A stretch of 61,821 nt of DNA from Pseudoselenomonas ruminantium (GCA_015058575.1 SVBZ01000036.1:1-61821); one strand, 5' to 3'. Numbered from the stretch's first letter, positions 8,067 through 17,151 are shown. A program made the numbers and translations. Notes: generated by a model not told the origin, from the sequence alone.

Positions 8067-9198
8067 CGACGCGGTCAAGATTGAATAGTTTTCCGAACAT
8101 GCCCAGAGAAATCGAAATGGTTGCATCTGGGCTGTTTGTCTCATAGAGCAGCTTGAAGATGAATTCAATCATGTTGTCTTTGAAGGCTTTTTGCTGGAAG
8201 TCCTCAAAATCTTTTGGCGTGCGATGGCTGGTGACCGAGACCTGGCCGAGCAGGCTGCTGCGGTAGATGGTGTACTGGTTCTTACCAAGATTTTTTGATT
8301 CGTAGAGTGCCCGGTCGGCGTGTTTGAATAGCTCTTGGTAGGTCGTACCATGCTGGGGATACTGAGCAACGCCGATGCTGATGGAAAAGGGCAGCTCTTG
8401 CTGGCCGTTCTTGTAGCGGCGTTCAAGCTGGCGAATAAGTGACTGGCAGCGGTCGTGCAGTATCTCGGGATCTGATATATTACGGAACAGCACGAGAAAT
8501 TCATCGCCGCCTATCCGGCCTTTGATATCGGACTGGCGGAAATTGTGCATGATGGCATCGCCCATGTCGGTGAGCACAGCATCGCCGAAGAGATGACCAA
8601 AGTTGTCGTTGATTTCCTTGAAGCCGTCCGCGTCGATGATCAGGAGTGCTTCCTGGTCGATATCGGGAGACAGGCTGGCAAGATGTTTGGTGATACGCAG
8701 GCGGGTGGCATCTTTGTTGAGGAGCCCCGTGAGCTGATCGTGCGCAGCCTCGCGCTCGATGCGCTGCTGCCATAGCTTTTGTGCCTGGATGTTGCGGATG
8801 TTGCCATATGCGACGACAGGCATGAAGCCATCAAAATAGGTAATCAAGTGGATTTCCGACCAGATGTATTCATGGCAGCCATTGCCGCGCAGCCGGAGCT
8901 TGCAGATATGATTGCAGCTTCCCTTTGGGCGGTGGATATGGTGGCAAAAGATCGTGTTGAGATAGACACGGAGAATCGTTGCATCCTCTTGGTGCAAGAG
9001 CCCTGAATGCCAAAGGATGGTTGATGCCGGCGCTATCCGTGGTGCGATATCGTACGAATTGGGATGTGCCGGCCCGTGGAGTTCTAGCACGTCCGTAGTC
9101 AGGTCCCAGCGGAAATAAACCCGGCGGTCGAATTTCTCTAAGGCCGAGAATACATCACTGTCAAATGTAGTTGGTATTGGGTGACTTTTGGTATTCAT
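8011..9198 (-). CDS. GGDEF diguanylate cyclase, N-terminal part, truncated by frameshift
   Basis: This would make cyclic di-GMP from two GTP. Residues ~20-150 form a PAS-like sensor. A GGDEF domain follows (DQLTGLLNKDATRL, then the catalytic GRIGGDEFLVLFRN with an intact GGDEF, and ISIGVAQYPQHG). The RxxD inhibitory site is not obvious. A GAF domain begins at ~residue 345 (FIFKLLYETNSPDATISISL) but breaks at DRVVSIS, near bases 8054-8070, where the proper continuation moves to another frame. The protein then ends after ~17 unrelated residues. The cyclase domain itself is intact, so a shortened enzyme could still be made. An assembly error is the other explanation. Confidence 0.75.
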   Translation of the reverse strand: MNTKSHPIPTTFDSDVFSALEKFDRRVYFRWDLTTDVLELHGPAHPNSYDIAPRIAPASTILWHSGLLHQEDATILRVYLNTIFCHHIHRPKGSCNHICKLRLRGNGCHEYIWSEIHLITYFDGFMPVVAYGNIRNIQAQKLWQQRIEREAAHDQLTGLLNKDATRLRITKHLASLSPDIDQEALLIIDADGFKEINDNFGHLFGDAVLTDMGDAIMHNFRQSDIKGRIGGDEFLVLFRNISDPEILHDRCQSLIRQLERRYKNGQQELPFSISIGVAQYPQHGTTYQELFKHADRALYESKNLGKNQYTIYRSSLLGQVSVTSHRTPKDFEDFQQKAFKDNMIEFIFKLLYETNSPDATISISLGMFGKLFNLDRVVSISTIPTRINIRQPMNG

Positions 9199-9367
9199 GC
9201 AGAAAACCCTCTAATCATTTATTAAACTTATTATAGTATAGCCTATATAGGACAATTTTACCAATAAATTTTTATGGAAACCGAAAAAATAATGACTAGC
9301 GATTGAAAATATAAGTGGTTTTCAGTAAGATAGAGAAAACAGCAAGAGAATGAAAGGAGAAAATCCT

Positions 9368-9634
9368 ATGAGCGTCTATGAATATACGACAAAGGGGACG
9401 TGTTCCCGCAAGATTACGGTGGAGCTTGACGGCAGGACAATCAGGAAAGTGGCCTTTGAGGGTGGCTGCAATGGCAACCTCAAGGGGATTGCCAAACTTG
9501 TTGAGGGAATGGATATTGATTTTGTCATCCAGCGTTTTGCTGGCAACACCTGCAACAACCGCACGACGTCGTGTCCTGACCAGCTGGCCAAGGCTTTGCA
9601 GGAGGCGTATATGGCCGCGCAGAAAGAAGGCTGA
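9368..9634 (+). CDS. TSCPD domain protein (TIGR03905-like)
   Basis: 88 aa beginning MSVYEYTTKGTCSRKITVEL and containing CNNRTTSCPDQLAKAL, which carries the TSCPD motif and conserved cysteines (GTCS, GGCNGN, TCNN, SCPD). The domain also occurs at the C-terminus of some ribonucleotide reductases, where it probably binds metal; the free-standing form has no assigned function. The ATG at 9368 is preferred to 9350 because AAGGAG at 9353-9358 is nine bases upstream. The next gene starts seven bases after the stop. Confidence 0.85.
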   Translation: MSVYEYTTKGTCSRKITVELDGRTIRKVAFEGGCNGNLKGIAKLVEGMDIDFVIQRFAGNTCNNRTTSCPDQLAKALQEAYMAAQKEG

Positions 9635-9640
9635 TGACGG

Positions 9641-10414
9641 ATGATATTTGACAGTCACAGTCATACGGAATTTTCGGGAGACTCGCAGATGAAGGCGCAG
9701 GACGCAATGGCGGCTGCGGAAAGGCTTGGCCTGGGAATTGTGTTTACCGAGCATCTTGATCTTGATTATCCAGGCGATATCGATTTTACATTCAATCCCG
9801 ACGAATACTGGCAGGCGTATGAGCCGTTGCGTGGCAGCTGCCTGCGGCTCGGGGTTGAGGTCGGCATGCAGCCATCAACATGCGACCGCAGCCGCGCGTT
9901 TACGGAGTGGCTGCCGTTCGATCTTGTCATCGGTGCGACGCATATGGTAGATGGCAGGGATATATATTATAAAGAAGCTTATGGAAATCTTTCCAAGGCA
10001 GAGTTCTACCATAAATACTATCAAAGCATGGCGGAAAATGTGCGTATGCATACATTTATCGATGTGCTGGCTCATATCGATTACATCGCGCGTTATGCAC
10101 CATATGATGACCCGGAGATTGCCTATGGCAGTTTTGCTGAGGATATCGATGATGTGCTGCGGGCTGTTGTCGAGACGGATACGGTACTCGAGCTCAATAC
10201 GCGGCGGCTCGGCAGCCGCCGCGCGCTCAAGGAACTGGCACCGGTCTATGCGCGCTACCGTGAGCTGGGCGGCCGGCGGGTGACGCTGGGGTCTGATGCT
10301 CATACGGCGGATGCCATCGGTGCGCATTTTGCAGCAGCCTGGGATTTTGCTGAGGCCTTGGGGCTGCAAGTTGTGACATTTTGTGGCCGGCTGCCTGAGC
10401 CTTGTCAGAAATAA
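9641..10414 (+). CDS. PHP-domain histidinol-phosphatase family protein
   Basis: A metal-dependent phosphatase of the PHP fold. It has FDSHSHTEFSGDS (metal-binding HxH), FTEHLDLDYPGD, FIDVLAHIDYIARY and a late GSDAHTADAIG, which are the four PHP motifs in order. At 257 aa it fits the HisK/HisJ-type family that removes phosphate from L-histidinol phosphate. No other his genes are nearby, so the substrate is inferred only from family. It is separated by seven bases from the TSCPD gene and followed by an independent promoter. Confidence 0.8.
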   Translation: MIFDSHSHTEFSGDSQMKAQDAMAAAERLGLGIVFTEHLDLDYPGDIDFTFNPDEYWQAYEPLRGSCLRLGVEVGMQPSTCDRSRAFTEWLPFDLVIGATHMVDGRDIYYKEAYGNLSKAEFYHKYYQSMAENVRMHTFIDVLAHIDYIARYAPYDDPEIAYGSFAEDIDDVLRAVVETDTVLELNTRRLGSRRALKELAPVYARYRELGGRRVTLGSDAHTADAIGAHFAAAWDFAEALGLQVVTFCGRLPEPCQK

Positions 10415-10418
10415 TTCC

Positions 10419-10447
10419 TTGTACTGCCATTGAAAAGACGATATAAT
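10419..10447 (+). promoter_or_regulatory. sigma-70 promoter for the SCIFF peptide gene
   Basis: TTGTAC at 10419-10424, a 17-nt spacer and a perfect TATAAT at 10442-10447, 35 nt before the SCIFF start codon. Confidence 0.75.
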
Positions 10448-10481
10448 AGAATGAGATTCTATTTTGATAGGAGGGCTAACG

Positions 10482-10619
10482 ATGAAACACATCAAGACGG
10501 TCAACAAGCCGAAAATGCAGGCTACGCTTAAGACGGGCGGCTGCGGCGAGTGCCAGGCTTCCTGCCAGTCCGCATGCAAGACTTCCTGCACGGTCGGCAA
10601 TCAGGTTTGCGAGAAATAA
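10482..10619 (+). CDS. scfA: SCIFF ranthipeptide precursor (six cysteines in forty-five residues)
   Basis: The reading frame gives exactly 45 residues, starting MKHIKTVNKPKMQATLKTGG, with six cysteines at 21, 24, 28, 32, 36 and 43 and ending VCEK. This matches the SCIFF family: a conserved leader followed by a Cys-rich core in which a radical SAM enzyme makes thioether crosslinks to Thr and other residues. The core includes a Thr (SCTVGN). AGGAGG lies seven bases before the ATG. The maturase gene follows 101 nt downstream, past a terminator. The biological role of SCIFF peptides is unsettled; a quorum-sensing role has been proposed in clostridia. Confidence 0.93.
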   Translation: MKHIKTVNKPKMQATLKTGGCGECQASCQSACKTSCTVGNQVCEK

Positions 10620-10631
10620 GTATCGCATTGG

Positions 10632-10659
10632 AGCCTTCCCTTTACCGGGAAGGCTTTTT
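10632..10659 (+). terminator. terminator between SCIFF peptide and its maturase
   Basis: A perfect 9-bp stem (AGCCTTCCC 10632-10640, GGGAAGGCT 10647-10655) with a 6-nt loop and TTTT. Partial readthrough would give more precursor than enzyme. Confidence 0.85.
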
Positions 10660-10720
10660 CTTATGAATCCTTTCCATTTATTTTATATAGTAGTATTGAC
10701 TAAGGAGAACGGGAAACAGA

Positions 10721-12124
10721 ATGAAAGCAAGAATCCATAAATTTGAGCAGAACGGAACCTTTATCCTGCTCGACATCAACAGTGGCGCTGTTCATGTCAT
10801 CGACAAGATGATCTACGACATGATGGACACGTTTGATGGAACGAATGACGATGCAGTACGTGCGGCTATGGCTGGCAAGTATCCGCAGGCAGAGGTCGAT
10901 GAGGCGCTGTCAGAGCTGCATGCGCTGATGGATGCCGGTGAGCTGTTTGCACCAGATATCGATGTGCCGCCGACGTTCAAGCAGACGGGACTTGTAAAGT
11001 CTATCTGCCTGATGATTGCACAGGACTGCAACCTGCGCTGCAAGTATTGCTTCGGCGATGGCGGCAGCTATGGCCAGGAGCGCGCTATCATGACACCGGA
11101 GGTAGGCAAGAAGGCTGTCGATTATCTCATTAAAGCCAGCGGCCCTAGAAAGCACCTCGAGATGGACTTCTTTGGCGGCGAGCCGCTTATGAATATGAAG
11201 ACGGTTAAGGCTGTGACAGAGTATGCGCGCCAGCGGGAAAAAGAGACAGGCAAGAAGTTCAAGCTCACGATGACGACAAACGGCATCCTGCTCAATGATG
11301 AGAATATCAAATGGCTCAACGATAATGACTTTGCACTGGTGCTCTCGCTCGATGGCCGCAAGGAAGTCCATGATGCCATGCGTCCGCTGGCCGGCGGCCA
11401 GGGAAGCTATGACCGCGCAATCGCCAATTTCAAGAAATGCCTCGCGAGCCGCAAGGGTGGTGACTACGACTATCGTGGCGTCTATACTTACCTGCGCGGT
11501 ACTTATACGAAGAAGAATATGGACTTCACGAAAGATGTACTGTCGATGAACGATGAAGGCTTCGATATCCTGTCGATGGAGCCGGTGGTCCTCAAGGACA
11601 GCCCGCTGGGCTTTACGGAGGAGGATTTGCCGCGCATCCGCGAGGAGTACGACCGCCTGACGGAAGCTTATATGAAGCGTCATCGCGAGGGCAAGGGCTT
11701 CTTCTTCTTCCACTTCAATATGGATCTGTCGAATGGCCCGTGTGTGGCTAAGCGCTTGTCGGGCTGTGGCGCCGGCCATGAGTATGTAGCCGTGGCGGAA
11801 AATGGCGATCTCTATCCGTGTCATCAGTTTGTTGGCCGTGAGAAATACAAAATCGGTACGGTGGATACGGGCATCACGGACAAGGAGACAAGCCAGTACT
11901 TCCGTGAGAGCCATGTGCTCAACAAGGAGAAGTGCAGCGAGTGCTGGTCGCGTTTCTTCTGCTCGGGCGGCTGTCATGCCAATGCGGATCTTTTCCACAA
12001 TGATATCCGCAAGCCGTATGAGGTTGGCTGCGAGATCCAGAAAAAACGTCTTGAATGTGCGATTTATGTGCAGGCACTGCTGGAGCTTGAGAAGATGGAT
12101 GATGAGGAGCCACAAGACGCATAA
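10721..12124 (+). CDS. scfB: SCIFF radical SAM maturase with SPASM domain
   Basis: This forms thioether bonds in the SCIFF peptide using SAM and [4Fe-4S] clusters. Residues ~1-90 are a peptide-recognition (RRE-like) region. The radical SAM core begins with CX3CX2C in MIAQDCNLRCKYCFGDGG and continues with MDFFGGEPLMN. The SPASM region carries further cluster cysteines (GPCVAKRLSGCGAGHEY, LYPCHQF, CSECWSRFFCSGGCHANA, and a late GCEIQKKRLEC). At 467 aa it matches the family's usual ~450-470. AAGGAGAACGGG lies before the ATG. It is the direct partner of the 45-residue precursor upstream and is closed by a strong terminator. Confidence 0.93.
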   Translation: MKARIHKFEQNGTFILLDINSGAVHVIDKMIYDMMDTFDGTNDDAVRAAMAGKYPQAEVDEALSELHALMDAGELFAPDIDVPPTFKQTGLVKSICLMIAQDCNLRCKYCFGDGGSYGQERAIMTPEVGKKAVDYLIKASGPRKHLEMDFFGGEPLMNMKTVKAVTEYARQREKETGKKFKLTMTTNGILLNDENIKWLNDNDFALVLSLDGRKEVHDAMRPLAGGQGSYDRAIANFKKCLASRKGGDYDYRGVYTYLRGTYTKKNMDFTKDVLSMNDEGFDILSMEPVVLKDSPLGFTEEDLPRIREEYDRLTEAYMKRHREGKGFFFFHFNMDLSNGPCVAKRLSGCGAGHEYVAVAENGDLYPCHQFVGREKYKIGTVDTGITDKETSQYFRESHVLNKEKCSECWSRFFCSGGCHANADLFHNDIRKPYEVGCEIQKKRLECAIYVQALLELEKMDDEEPQDA

Positions 12125-12146
12125 ATAATATTTATACATCATGTTA

Positions 12147-12184
12147 AACAGTGACAAGCTGATTTGCTTGTCACTGTTTTTGTG
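12147..12184 (+). terminator. terminator of the SCIFF locus
   Basis: ACAGTGACAAGC (12148-12159) pairs fully with GCTTGTCACTGT across a 6-nt loop, followed by TTTTTGTG. Confidence 0.85.
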
Positions 12185-12323
12185 TTTTAACGGTATTCCT
12201 ATTGTTTATCTGTGTTTAGCGCAGCAGGGAAAACGAAAGGCTATTATTAGGTATTCATGCAGAAAAGTCAGAAAACAACATCATCAGTTCATGGAATAAT
12301 TGGTAGAATTTATGATAAAAACA

Positions 12324-12353
12324 TTGACATTTTGGCTTTGCTTATTGTATTAT
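12324..12353 (+). promoter_or_regulatory. sigma-70 promoter of the glycolytic operon
   Basis: A perfect TTGACA at 12324-12329, an 18-nt spacer and TATTAT at 12348-12353, ~50 nt before the gapA start. The rest of 12185-12323 is A/T-rich and I see no gene in it. Confidence 0.75.
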
Positions 12354-12402
12354 TAGACCTGTAAGAACTGAACTTCTAAAGAATTTAGGGGGTATTTTTC
12401 AA

Positions 12403-13413
12403 ATGGCAGTAAAAGTAGCTATCAATGGTTTTGGCCGCATCGGCCGTCTCGCATTCCGTCAGATGTTCGACGCTGAGGGTTATGAAGTTGTTGCAATCAA
12501 CGACCTCACGAGCCCGAAAATGCTCGCACACCTGCTCAAGTACGATTCCACGCAGGGTACGTACAAATATGCTGATACGGTTGAGGCTGGCGAGAACAGC
12601 ATCAAGGTCAACGGCAAAGAGATCATGATCTATGCTGAGAAGGATGCAAAAGACATTCCTTGGGCTAAACATGATGTAGACGTTGTTCTTGAGTGCACTG
12701 GTTTCTACACTTCCAAAGAGAAAGCTTCCGCACATCTGGCTGCAGGCGCTAAGAAAGTCGTTATCTCCGCTCCGGCTGGTAACGACCTCCCGACGATCGT
12801 ATACAACGTTAACCACACGACGCTGACGAAAGAGGACAAGGTTATCTCTGCTGCATCCTGCACGACGAACTGCCTTGCTCCGATGGCTAAAGCACTGAAC
12901 GACCTCGCTCCGATCCAGAGCGGTATCATGTGCACGATTCACGCTTACACGGGCGACCAGATGACTCTCGATGGCCCGCAGCGTAAAGGCGACCTCCGTC
13001 GCAGCCGTGCAGCAGCTTGCAACATCGTTCCGAACTCCACGGGTGCTGCTAAAGCTATCGGCCTCGTAATTCCGGAACTCAAAGGCAAACTGATCGGTGC
13101 TGCACAGCGCGTTCCGACCCCGACTGGTTCCACGACGATTCTCAACGCTGTTGTTAAGGGCAACGTAACGGTTGAACAGATTAACGAACAGATGAAGAAA
13201 GAAGCTACGGAGTCCTTCGGTTACAACACGGATGAGATCGTATCCAGCGATATCGTTGGCATGCGTTACGGTTCCCTGTTCGATGCTACGCAGACCATGG
13301 TTAACCCGGTCGAGGGTGGCACGCAGGTTCAGGTTGTTTCCTGGTACGACAACGAGAACAGCTACACGAGCCAGATGGTTCGCACGATCAAATACTTCGC
13401 TGAGCTCGGCTAA
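12403..13413 (+). CDS. gapA: glyceraldehyde-3-phosphate dehydrogenase, type I
   Basis: This oxidises glyceraldehyde 3-phosphate to 1,3-bisphosphoglycerate with NAD+ and phosphate. It has the NAD-binding [12 protein letters not shown] at the N-terminus, the catalytic Cys near residue 153 in [20 protein letters not shown], and the C-terminal [13 protein letters not shown]. The 336-aa length is standard. Codon choice is strongly biased (GCT, GTT, CTC, AAC, TCC) and unlike most of the window, a sign of high expression. It is first in gapA-pgk-tpiA-gpmI. A hairpin between gapA and pgk could leave gapA with extra transcript. No CggR-type regulator gene is adjacent. Confidence 0.97.
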   Translation: MAVKVAINGFGRIGRLAFRQMFDAEGYEVVAINDLTSPKMLAHLLKYDSTQGTYKYADTVEAGENSIKVNGKEIMIYAEKDAKDIPWAKHDVDVVLECTGFYTSKEKASAHLAAGAKKVVISAPAGNDLPTIVYNVNHTTLTKEDKVISAASCTTNCLAPMAKALNDLAPIQSGIMCTIHAYTGDQMTLDGPQRKGDLRRSRAAACNIVPNSTGAAKAIGLVIPELKGKLIGAAQRVPTPTGSTTILNAVVKGNVTVEQINEQMKKEATESFGYNTDEIVSSDIVGMRYGSLFDATQTMVNPVEGGTQVQVVSWYDNENSYTSQMVRTIKYFAELG

Positions 13414-13448
13414 TTGTTTGGTTCGTAACTGAATAAAACGAAGATCTT

Positions 13449-13489
13449 TTGAGGTCCGGCCTAAAACTTGGGCCGGACCTCAAATTTTT
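13449..13489 (+). terminator. hairpin/attenuator between gapA and pgk
   Basis: A 13-bp perfect stem (13449-13461 with 13471-13483) is followed by AATTTTTATT. It looks like an intrinsic terminator, yet pgk follows at once with no clear promoter, so partial readthrough is likely. Confidence 0.75.
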
Positions 13490-13520
13490 ATTATGTAAAG
13501 ATTATTTTGGAGGTTTCATA

Positions 13521-14714
13521 ATGGATAAGAAAACCATCAAAGACATTGATGTCAAAGGCAAAAAAGTATTTGTCCGCGTTGACTACAATGTACCGTTCGA
13601 CGAGAACCAGAACATCACGAATGATACGCGTATGGTCCGCACGCTGCCGACCATCAACTATCTGCTCGACAATGGCGCTGCTGTAATCCTGGCTTGCCAT
13701 ATCGGCCGTCCTTCTGAGGCTCGTGAGCCGCAGTTCTCCACGAAGCACCTCGTTGCTCATCTTTCTGAGCTCCTCGGCAAAGAGGTTAAATGGGCTTCGG
13801 ACTGCGTTGGCCCTGAGGCTGAGAAGGCTGCTGCTGACCTGAAGGCTGGCGAAGTTCTGCTGCTTGAGAACCTCCGTTATCACAAAGCTGAGAAGAAAAA
13901 CGATCCGGAATTTGCAAAACAGCTCGCTTCCCTCGCTGATATCGCTGTTGACGATGCTTTCGGTGTTTCCCACCGCGGCCATGCATCTAACGCTGGCATC
14001 GCTCAGTATGTCGAGGTTGTCGCTGGCTTCCTGATGGAAAAAGAGATCAACTACATCGGCAAAACGCTTGAGGCTCCGCAGCGTCCGTTCGTTGCTATCA
14101 TCGGCGGTGCTAAGGTTTCCGATAAGATCGGTGTCATCAACAACATGATTGAGAAAGTCGACAAAATCATCATTGGCGGCGGTATGGCTCATACTTTCGA
14201 TGCAGCTAAAGGCCTGCCAATCGGCAACTCGCTCTGCGAGCCGGACAAATACGATCTCGCGCGTGACCTCCTCAAAAAAGCTGAGGAGAAGGGTGTAGAG
14301 GTTATCCTGCCGGTTGACCTCGTAATTGCTGATAAGTTCGCAGCAGATGCCAATACGCAGACAGTTGATGTCGATAAAGTTCCTGAGGGCTGGCAGGCTC
14401 TTGACTCCGGCGTGAAGACGTCTGAGAAATATGTCGAAGCTCTCAAAGGTGCTAAGACGGTTGTCTGGAATGGACCGATGGGCGTATTCGAGTTTGATGC
14501 ATTTGCCAAAGGTACGCTGGCTGTTGCTGAGGCTGTTGCCAAAGCTACGGAAGAGGGCGCTATCTCCATCGTTGGCGGTGGTGACTCCGTTGCTGCGCTG
14601 AAGAAGACGGGCCTGACGGATAAGATTTCCCATGTATCCACGGGTGGCGGCGCTACGCTCGAGTTCCTCGAGGGCAAAGAGATGCCGGGCATTGCAGCTA
14701 TCGCTGATAAATAA
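13521..14714 (+). CDS. pgk: phosphoglycerate kinase
   Basis: This transfers phosphate from 1,3-bisphosphoglycerate to ADP. It has FVRVDYNVPFDENQN (substrate-binding start), ILACHIGRPSEAREP, LLLENLRYHKAEKKNDP, the FVAIIGGAKVSDKIGVI segment and the nucleotide-binding GGGDSVAALKK near the C-terminus. The ATG at 13521 has GGAGGT seven bases upstream and gives 397 aa, the family norm; an upstream in-frame start would run through the terminator hairpin. It shares the high-expression codon bias of gapA and lies 30 nt before tpiA. Confidence 0.97.
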   Translation: MDKKTIKDIDVKGKKVFVRVDYNVPFDENQNITNDTRMVRTLPTINYLLDNGAAVILACHIGRPSEAREPQFSTKHLVAHLSELLGKEVKWASDCVGPEAEKAAADLKAGEVLLLENLRYHKAEKKNDPEFAKQLASLADIAVDDAFGVSHRGHASNAGIAQYVEVVAGFLMEKEINYIGKTLEAPQRPFVAIIGGAKVSDKIGVINNMIEKVDKIIIGGGMAHTFDAAKGLPIGNSLCEPDKYDLARDLLKKAEEKGVEVILPVDLVIADKFAADANTQTVDVDKVPEGWQALDSGVKTSEKYVEALKGAKTVVWNGPMGVFEFDAFAKGTLAVAEAVAKATEEGAISIVGGGDSVAALKKTGLTDKISHVSTGGGATLEFLEGKEMPGIAAIADK

Positions 14715-14744
14715 TGACTGATTGATTAGGGAGGCTTTTATATA

Positions 14745-15494
14745 ATGGCTAGAACTCCGATTATTGCTGGTAACTGGAAAATGAACAACACGATCGCGCA
14801 GGGCGTTGAGCTCGTAAAGGCTCTGGCTCCGCTGGTCAAAGACGCAACGGTTGACGTTGTTGTCTGCCCGACGGCTACGGCTCTGTCCTCCGTCGCTGCT
14901 GCTGTCAAAGGCACGAATATCCATGTTGGTGCGCAGAACGTTCACTGGGAAGCAAATGGTGCTTTCACGGGCGAAATCTCCACGGGCATGCTGAACGAAA
15001 TCGGCGTTGATTACGTCGTTCTCGGCCACAGCGAGCGCCGTGACTACTTCGGTGAGACGGACGAGGGTGTAAACAAACGCGCTCGCGCTGCTTTTGCTGC
15101 TGGCATCACGCCGATCATCTGCTGCGGTGAGTCCCTCGAGATTCGCGAAGCTGGCACGTACATCGACCATGTCGTTGCTCAGATTAACGCTGCTCTCGAA
15201 GGTTTCGAAGCTTCCGAAGTTGCAAAACTTGTCATCGCTTACGAGCCAATCTGGGCTATCGGCACGGGCAAAACGGCTACGTTCGAGCAGGCTGAGGAAG
15301 TCTGCAAGGCTATCCGTGAAGCTGTTGCGAAGAAATTCGGTCAGGAAGCAGCTGACGCTATTCGCATCCAGTACGGCGGCAGCGTAAAACCGGCTACGAT
15401 CAAAGACCTCATGAAACAGCCGAACGTTGACGGCGCTCTCGTTGGCGGTGCTTCCCTGAAGGCTCAGGACTTCAGCCAGATCGTTAACTACTGA
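14745..15494 (+). CDS. tpiA: triosephosphate isomerase
   Basis: This interconverts dihydroxyacetone phosphate and glyceraldehyde 3-phosphate. At 249 aa it has the whole signature set: GNWKMNNT (catalytic Asn/Lys), [14 protein letters not shown] (catalytic His), and [15 protein letters not shown] (catalytic Glu and flexible loop). IQYGGSVKP and GALVGGASL bind phosphate. It is preceded by GGGAGG and sits between pgk and gpmI. In the galactan pathway of this window, the aldolase at 26025 would feed it. Confidence 0.97.
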   Translation: MARTPIIAGNWKMNNTIAQGVELVKALAPLVKDATVDVVVCPTATALSSVAAAVKGTNIHVGAQNVHWEANGAFTGEISTGMLNEIGVDYVVLGHSERRDYFGETDEGVNKRARAAFAAGITPIICCGESLEIREAGTYIDHVVAQINAALEGFEASEVAKLVIAYEPIWAIGTGKTATFEQAEEVCKAIREAVAKKFGQEAADAIRIQYGGSVKPATIKDLMKQPNVDGALVGGASLKAQDFSQIVNY

Positions 15495-15518
15495 TTCTTA
15501 GAAGGGTAGTATTTTAAA

Positions 15519-17048
15519 ATGGCAAAACTCAAAAATGCACCGGTTGCACTCATCATCATGGATGGCTGCGGCCTCGGTGACAAAAGCGATAAGAACAATG
15601 CAGTACAGGTAGCCAATACGCCGGTACTCGATGGTCTGCTCGCAAAATACAAGACGAGCCAGCTGCAGGCTTCCGGCGAATACGTCGGCCTGCCGGATGG
15701 CCAGATGGGCAACTCCGAGGTTGGACATACCAACATCGGTGCTGGCCGTATCATCTATCAGCAGCTCACGCGTATCACGCGCGATATCAAGAATGGCGAC
15801 TTCTTCAAGAACGAAGCCCTGCTCGATATTGTCAATGGCGTAAAGGCCAACAATGGTGCACTGCATCTCTTGGGCCTTGTTTCCCCAGGCGGTGTCCACA
15901 GCCATCAGGATCATCTCTATGCCCTGCTTGAGCTCGCAAAGAAAAATGACATCAAGGAAGTCTATGTCCATGCTTTCCTTGATGGCCGTGATGTTCCGCC
16001 GCAGAGCGCTCAGCCGTTCCTCGAGGAACTTGAGGCAAAATGCAAAGAAATCGGCGTTGGCTGCATCGCTACGATCAGCGGCCGCTACTATGCAATGGAC
16101 CGCGACCACAACTGGGATCGCGAGCAGAAGGCCTATGAGGCTATCGCTCATGCAGAGGGCGTAAGCGCTGATTCGGCAGTGGCAGGCCTCAAAGCCAGCT
16201 ATGACAATGGTGCCAACGATGAGTTCGTTGTACCGTGCGTCATCAAGGGCTATGAGGGCATGAAGAATGGCGATGGTGCTATCTTCTTCAATTTCCGTCC
16301 GGACCGTGCGCGCCAGCTTACGCACATCTTCGTCGATGAGACGTTTGATGGCTTCGAGCGTGACGAGAATCTCAAGATTCCGTTTGCAACGTTCTCGCAT
16401 TATGAGGATGGCATGAATGCCAAAGTTGCTTTCCCGCCGGAAACCATTACGAAGACGATGGGCGAAATCATCGAATCGCAGGGCATGACGCAGCTGCGCA
16501 TCGCTGAGACCGAGAAGTACGCCCATGTGACGTTCTTCTTCAACGGCGGTGTCGAGGAGCCGTACAAAGGCGAGGATCGCATCCTCGTTCCGTCGCCGAA
16601 GGTTGCTACGTATGATTTGCAGCCGGAGATGAGCGCTATCGAGGTTACGGATAAAGTCGTCGAGGCTATCAAGTCCGGCAAGTATGACTTCATCATCCTC
16701 AACTATGCAAACTGCGATATGGTTGGTCATACGGGCGTGTTCCCGGCAGTTGTCAAGGCTGTTGAGACGGTTGATACGTGTGTTGGCCGTTTCGTCGATG
16801 CCATCCGCGAAGTCGGTGGCGAGGTCTGCATCACGGCTGACCACGGCAATGCGGACAAGATGATGGACTATGACAACGACCAGCCGTTCACGAAGCATAC
16901 GACGAATCCGGTTCCGTTCATCGTGGTCTCCGACCGCGTCAAATCCGTCAAGGACGGCGCTCTCTGCGATATCGCACCGACGCTCTTGACGCTGGCTGGT
17001 GTTGAGATCCCGAGCGAAATGACGGGCAAGAACCTCGTCGAACTTTAA
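15519..17048 (+). CDS. gpmI: 2,3-bisphosphoglycerate-independent phosphoglycerate mutase
   Basis: A manganese-dependent interconversion of 3- and 2-phosphoglycerate. The alkaline-phosphatase-like start is ALIIMDGCGLGD. The catalytic Ser is in QMGNSEVGHTNIGAGR. Later come FLDGRDVPP, FNFRPDRARQ and the metal ligands in NYANCDMVGHTG and CITADHGNADKMMDYD. The 509-aa length is typical. It is the last gene of the operon; no enolase follows. The strong codon bias continues. No clear intrinsic terminator follows; instead there is a structured intergenic segment before the next operon. Confidence 0.97.
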   Translation: MAKLKNAPVALIIMDGCGLGDKSDKNNAVQVANTPVLDGLLAKYKTSQLQASGEYVGLPDGQMGNSEVGHTNIGAGRIIYQQLTRITRDIKNGDFFKNEALLDIVNGVKANNGALHLLGLVSPGGVHSHQDHLYALLELAKKNDIKEVYVHAFLDGRDVPPQSAQPFLEELEAKCKEIGVGCIATISGRYYAMDRDHNWDREQKAYEAIAHAEGVSADSAVAGLKASYDNGANDEFVVPCVIKGYEGMKNGDGAIFFNFRPDRARQLTHIFVDETFDGFERDENLKIPFATFSHYEDGMNAKVAFPPETITKTMGEIIESQGMTQLRIAETEKYAHVTFFFNGGVEEPYKGEDRILVPSPKVATYDLQPEMSAIEVTDKVVEAIKSGKYDFIILNYANCDMVGHTGVFPAVVKAVETVDTCVGRFVDAIREVGGEVCITADHGNADKMMDYDNDQPFTKHTTNPVPFIVVSDRVKSVKDGALCDIAPTLLTLAGVEIPSEMTGKNLVEL

Positions 17049-17068
17049 TTATCCGCAGGTCAGAGGCA

Positions 17069-17151
17069 GCATCCCTTGAGCAAGGGTGCGTATGCGGGGG
17101 GAAGGCCGCCGCAGGTGCGGTGGCAATTTCCCATGCTAGCCCCTTACGGGC
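17069..17151 (+). other. structured intergenic/leader element (three hairpins)
   Basis: There are three consecutive foldable units. The first pairs 17069-17077 with 17082-17089. The second is a long compound stem from ~17089 to 17136 whose tip pairs GCCGCCGC (17105-17112) with GCGGTGGC (17117-17124). The third is GCCC/GGGC at 17139-17151. There is no T-run. It could be the leader of the next operon, a palindromic repeat, or a processing site. I do not recognise a riboswitch class. Confidence 0.45.

Noticed and set aside
13491..15170. A 559-codon open frame on the minus strand opposite pgk-tpiA
   Set aside because: Codon-biased genes leave antisense frames open; this one matches no domain and has no ribosome site. 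The same reasoning removes the long minus-strand frames at 10910-12157, 15498-16898 and 24022-25545.
17069..17151. Structured leader as a known riboswitch
   Set aside because: I could not align it to a class I know; it might equally be a palindromic repeat.
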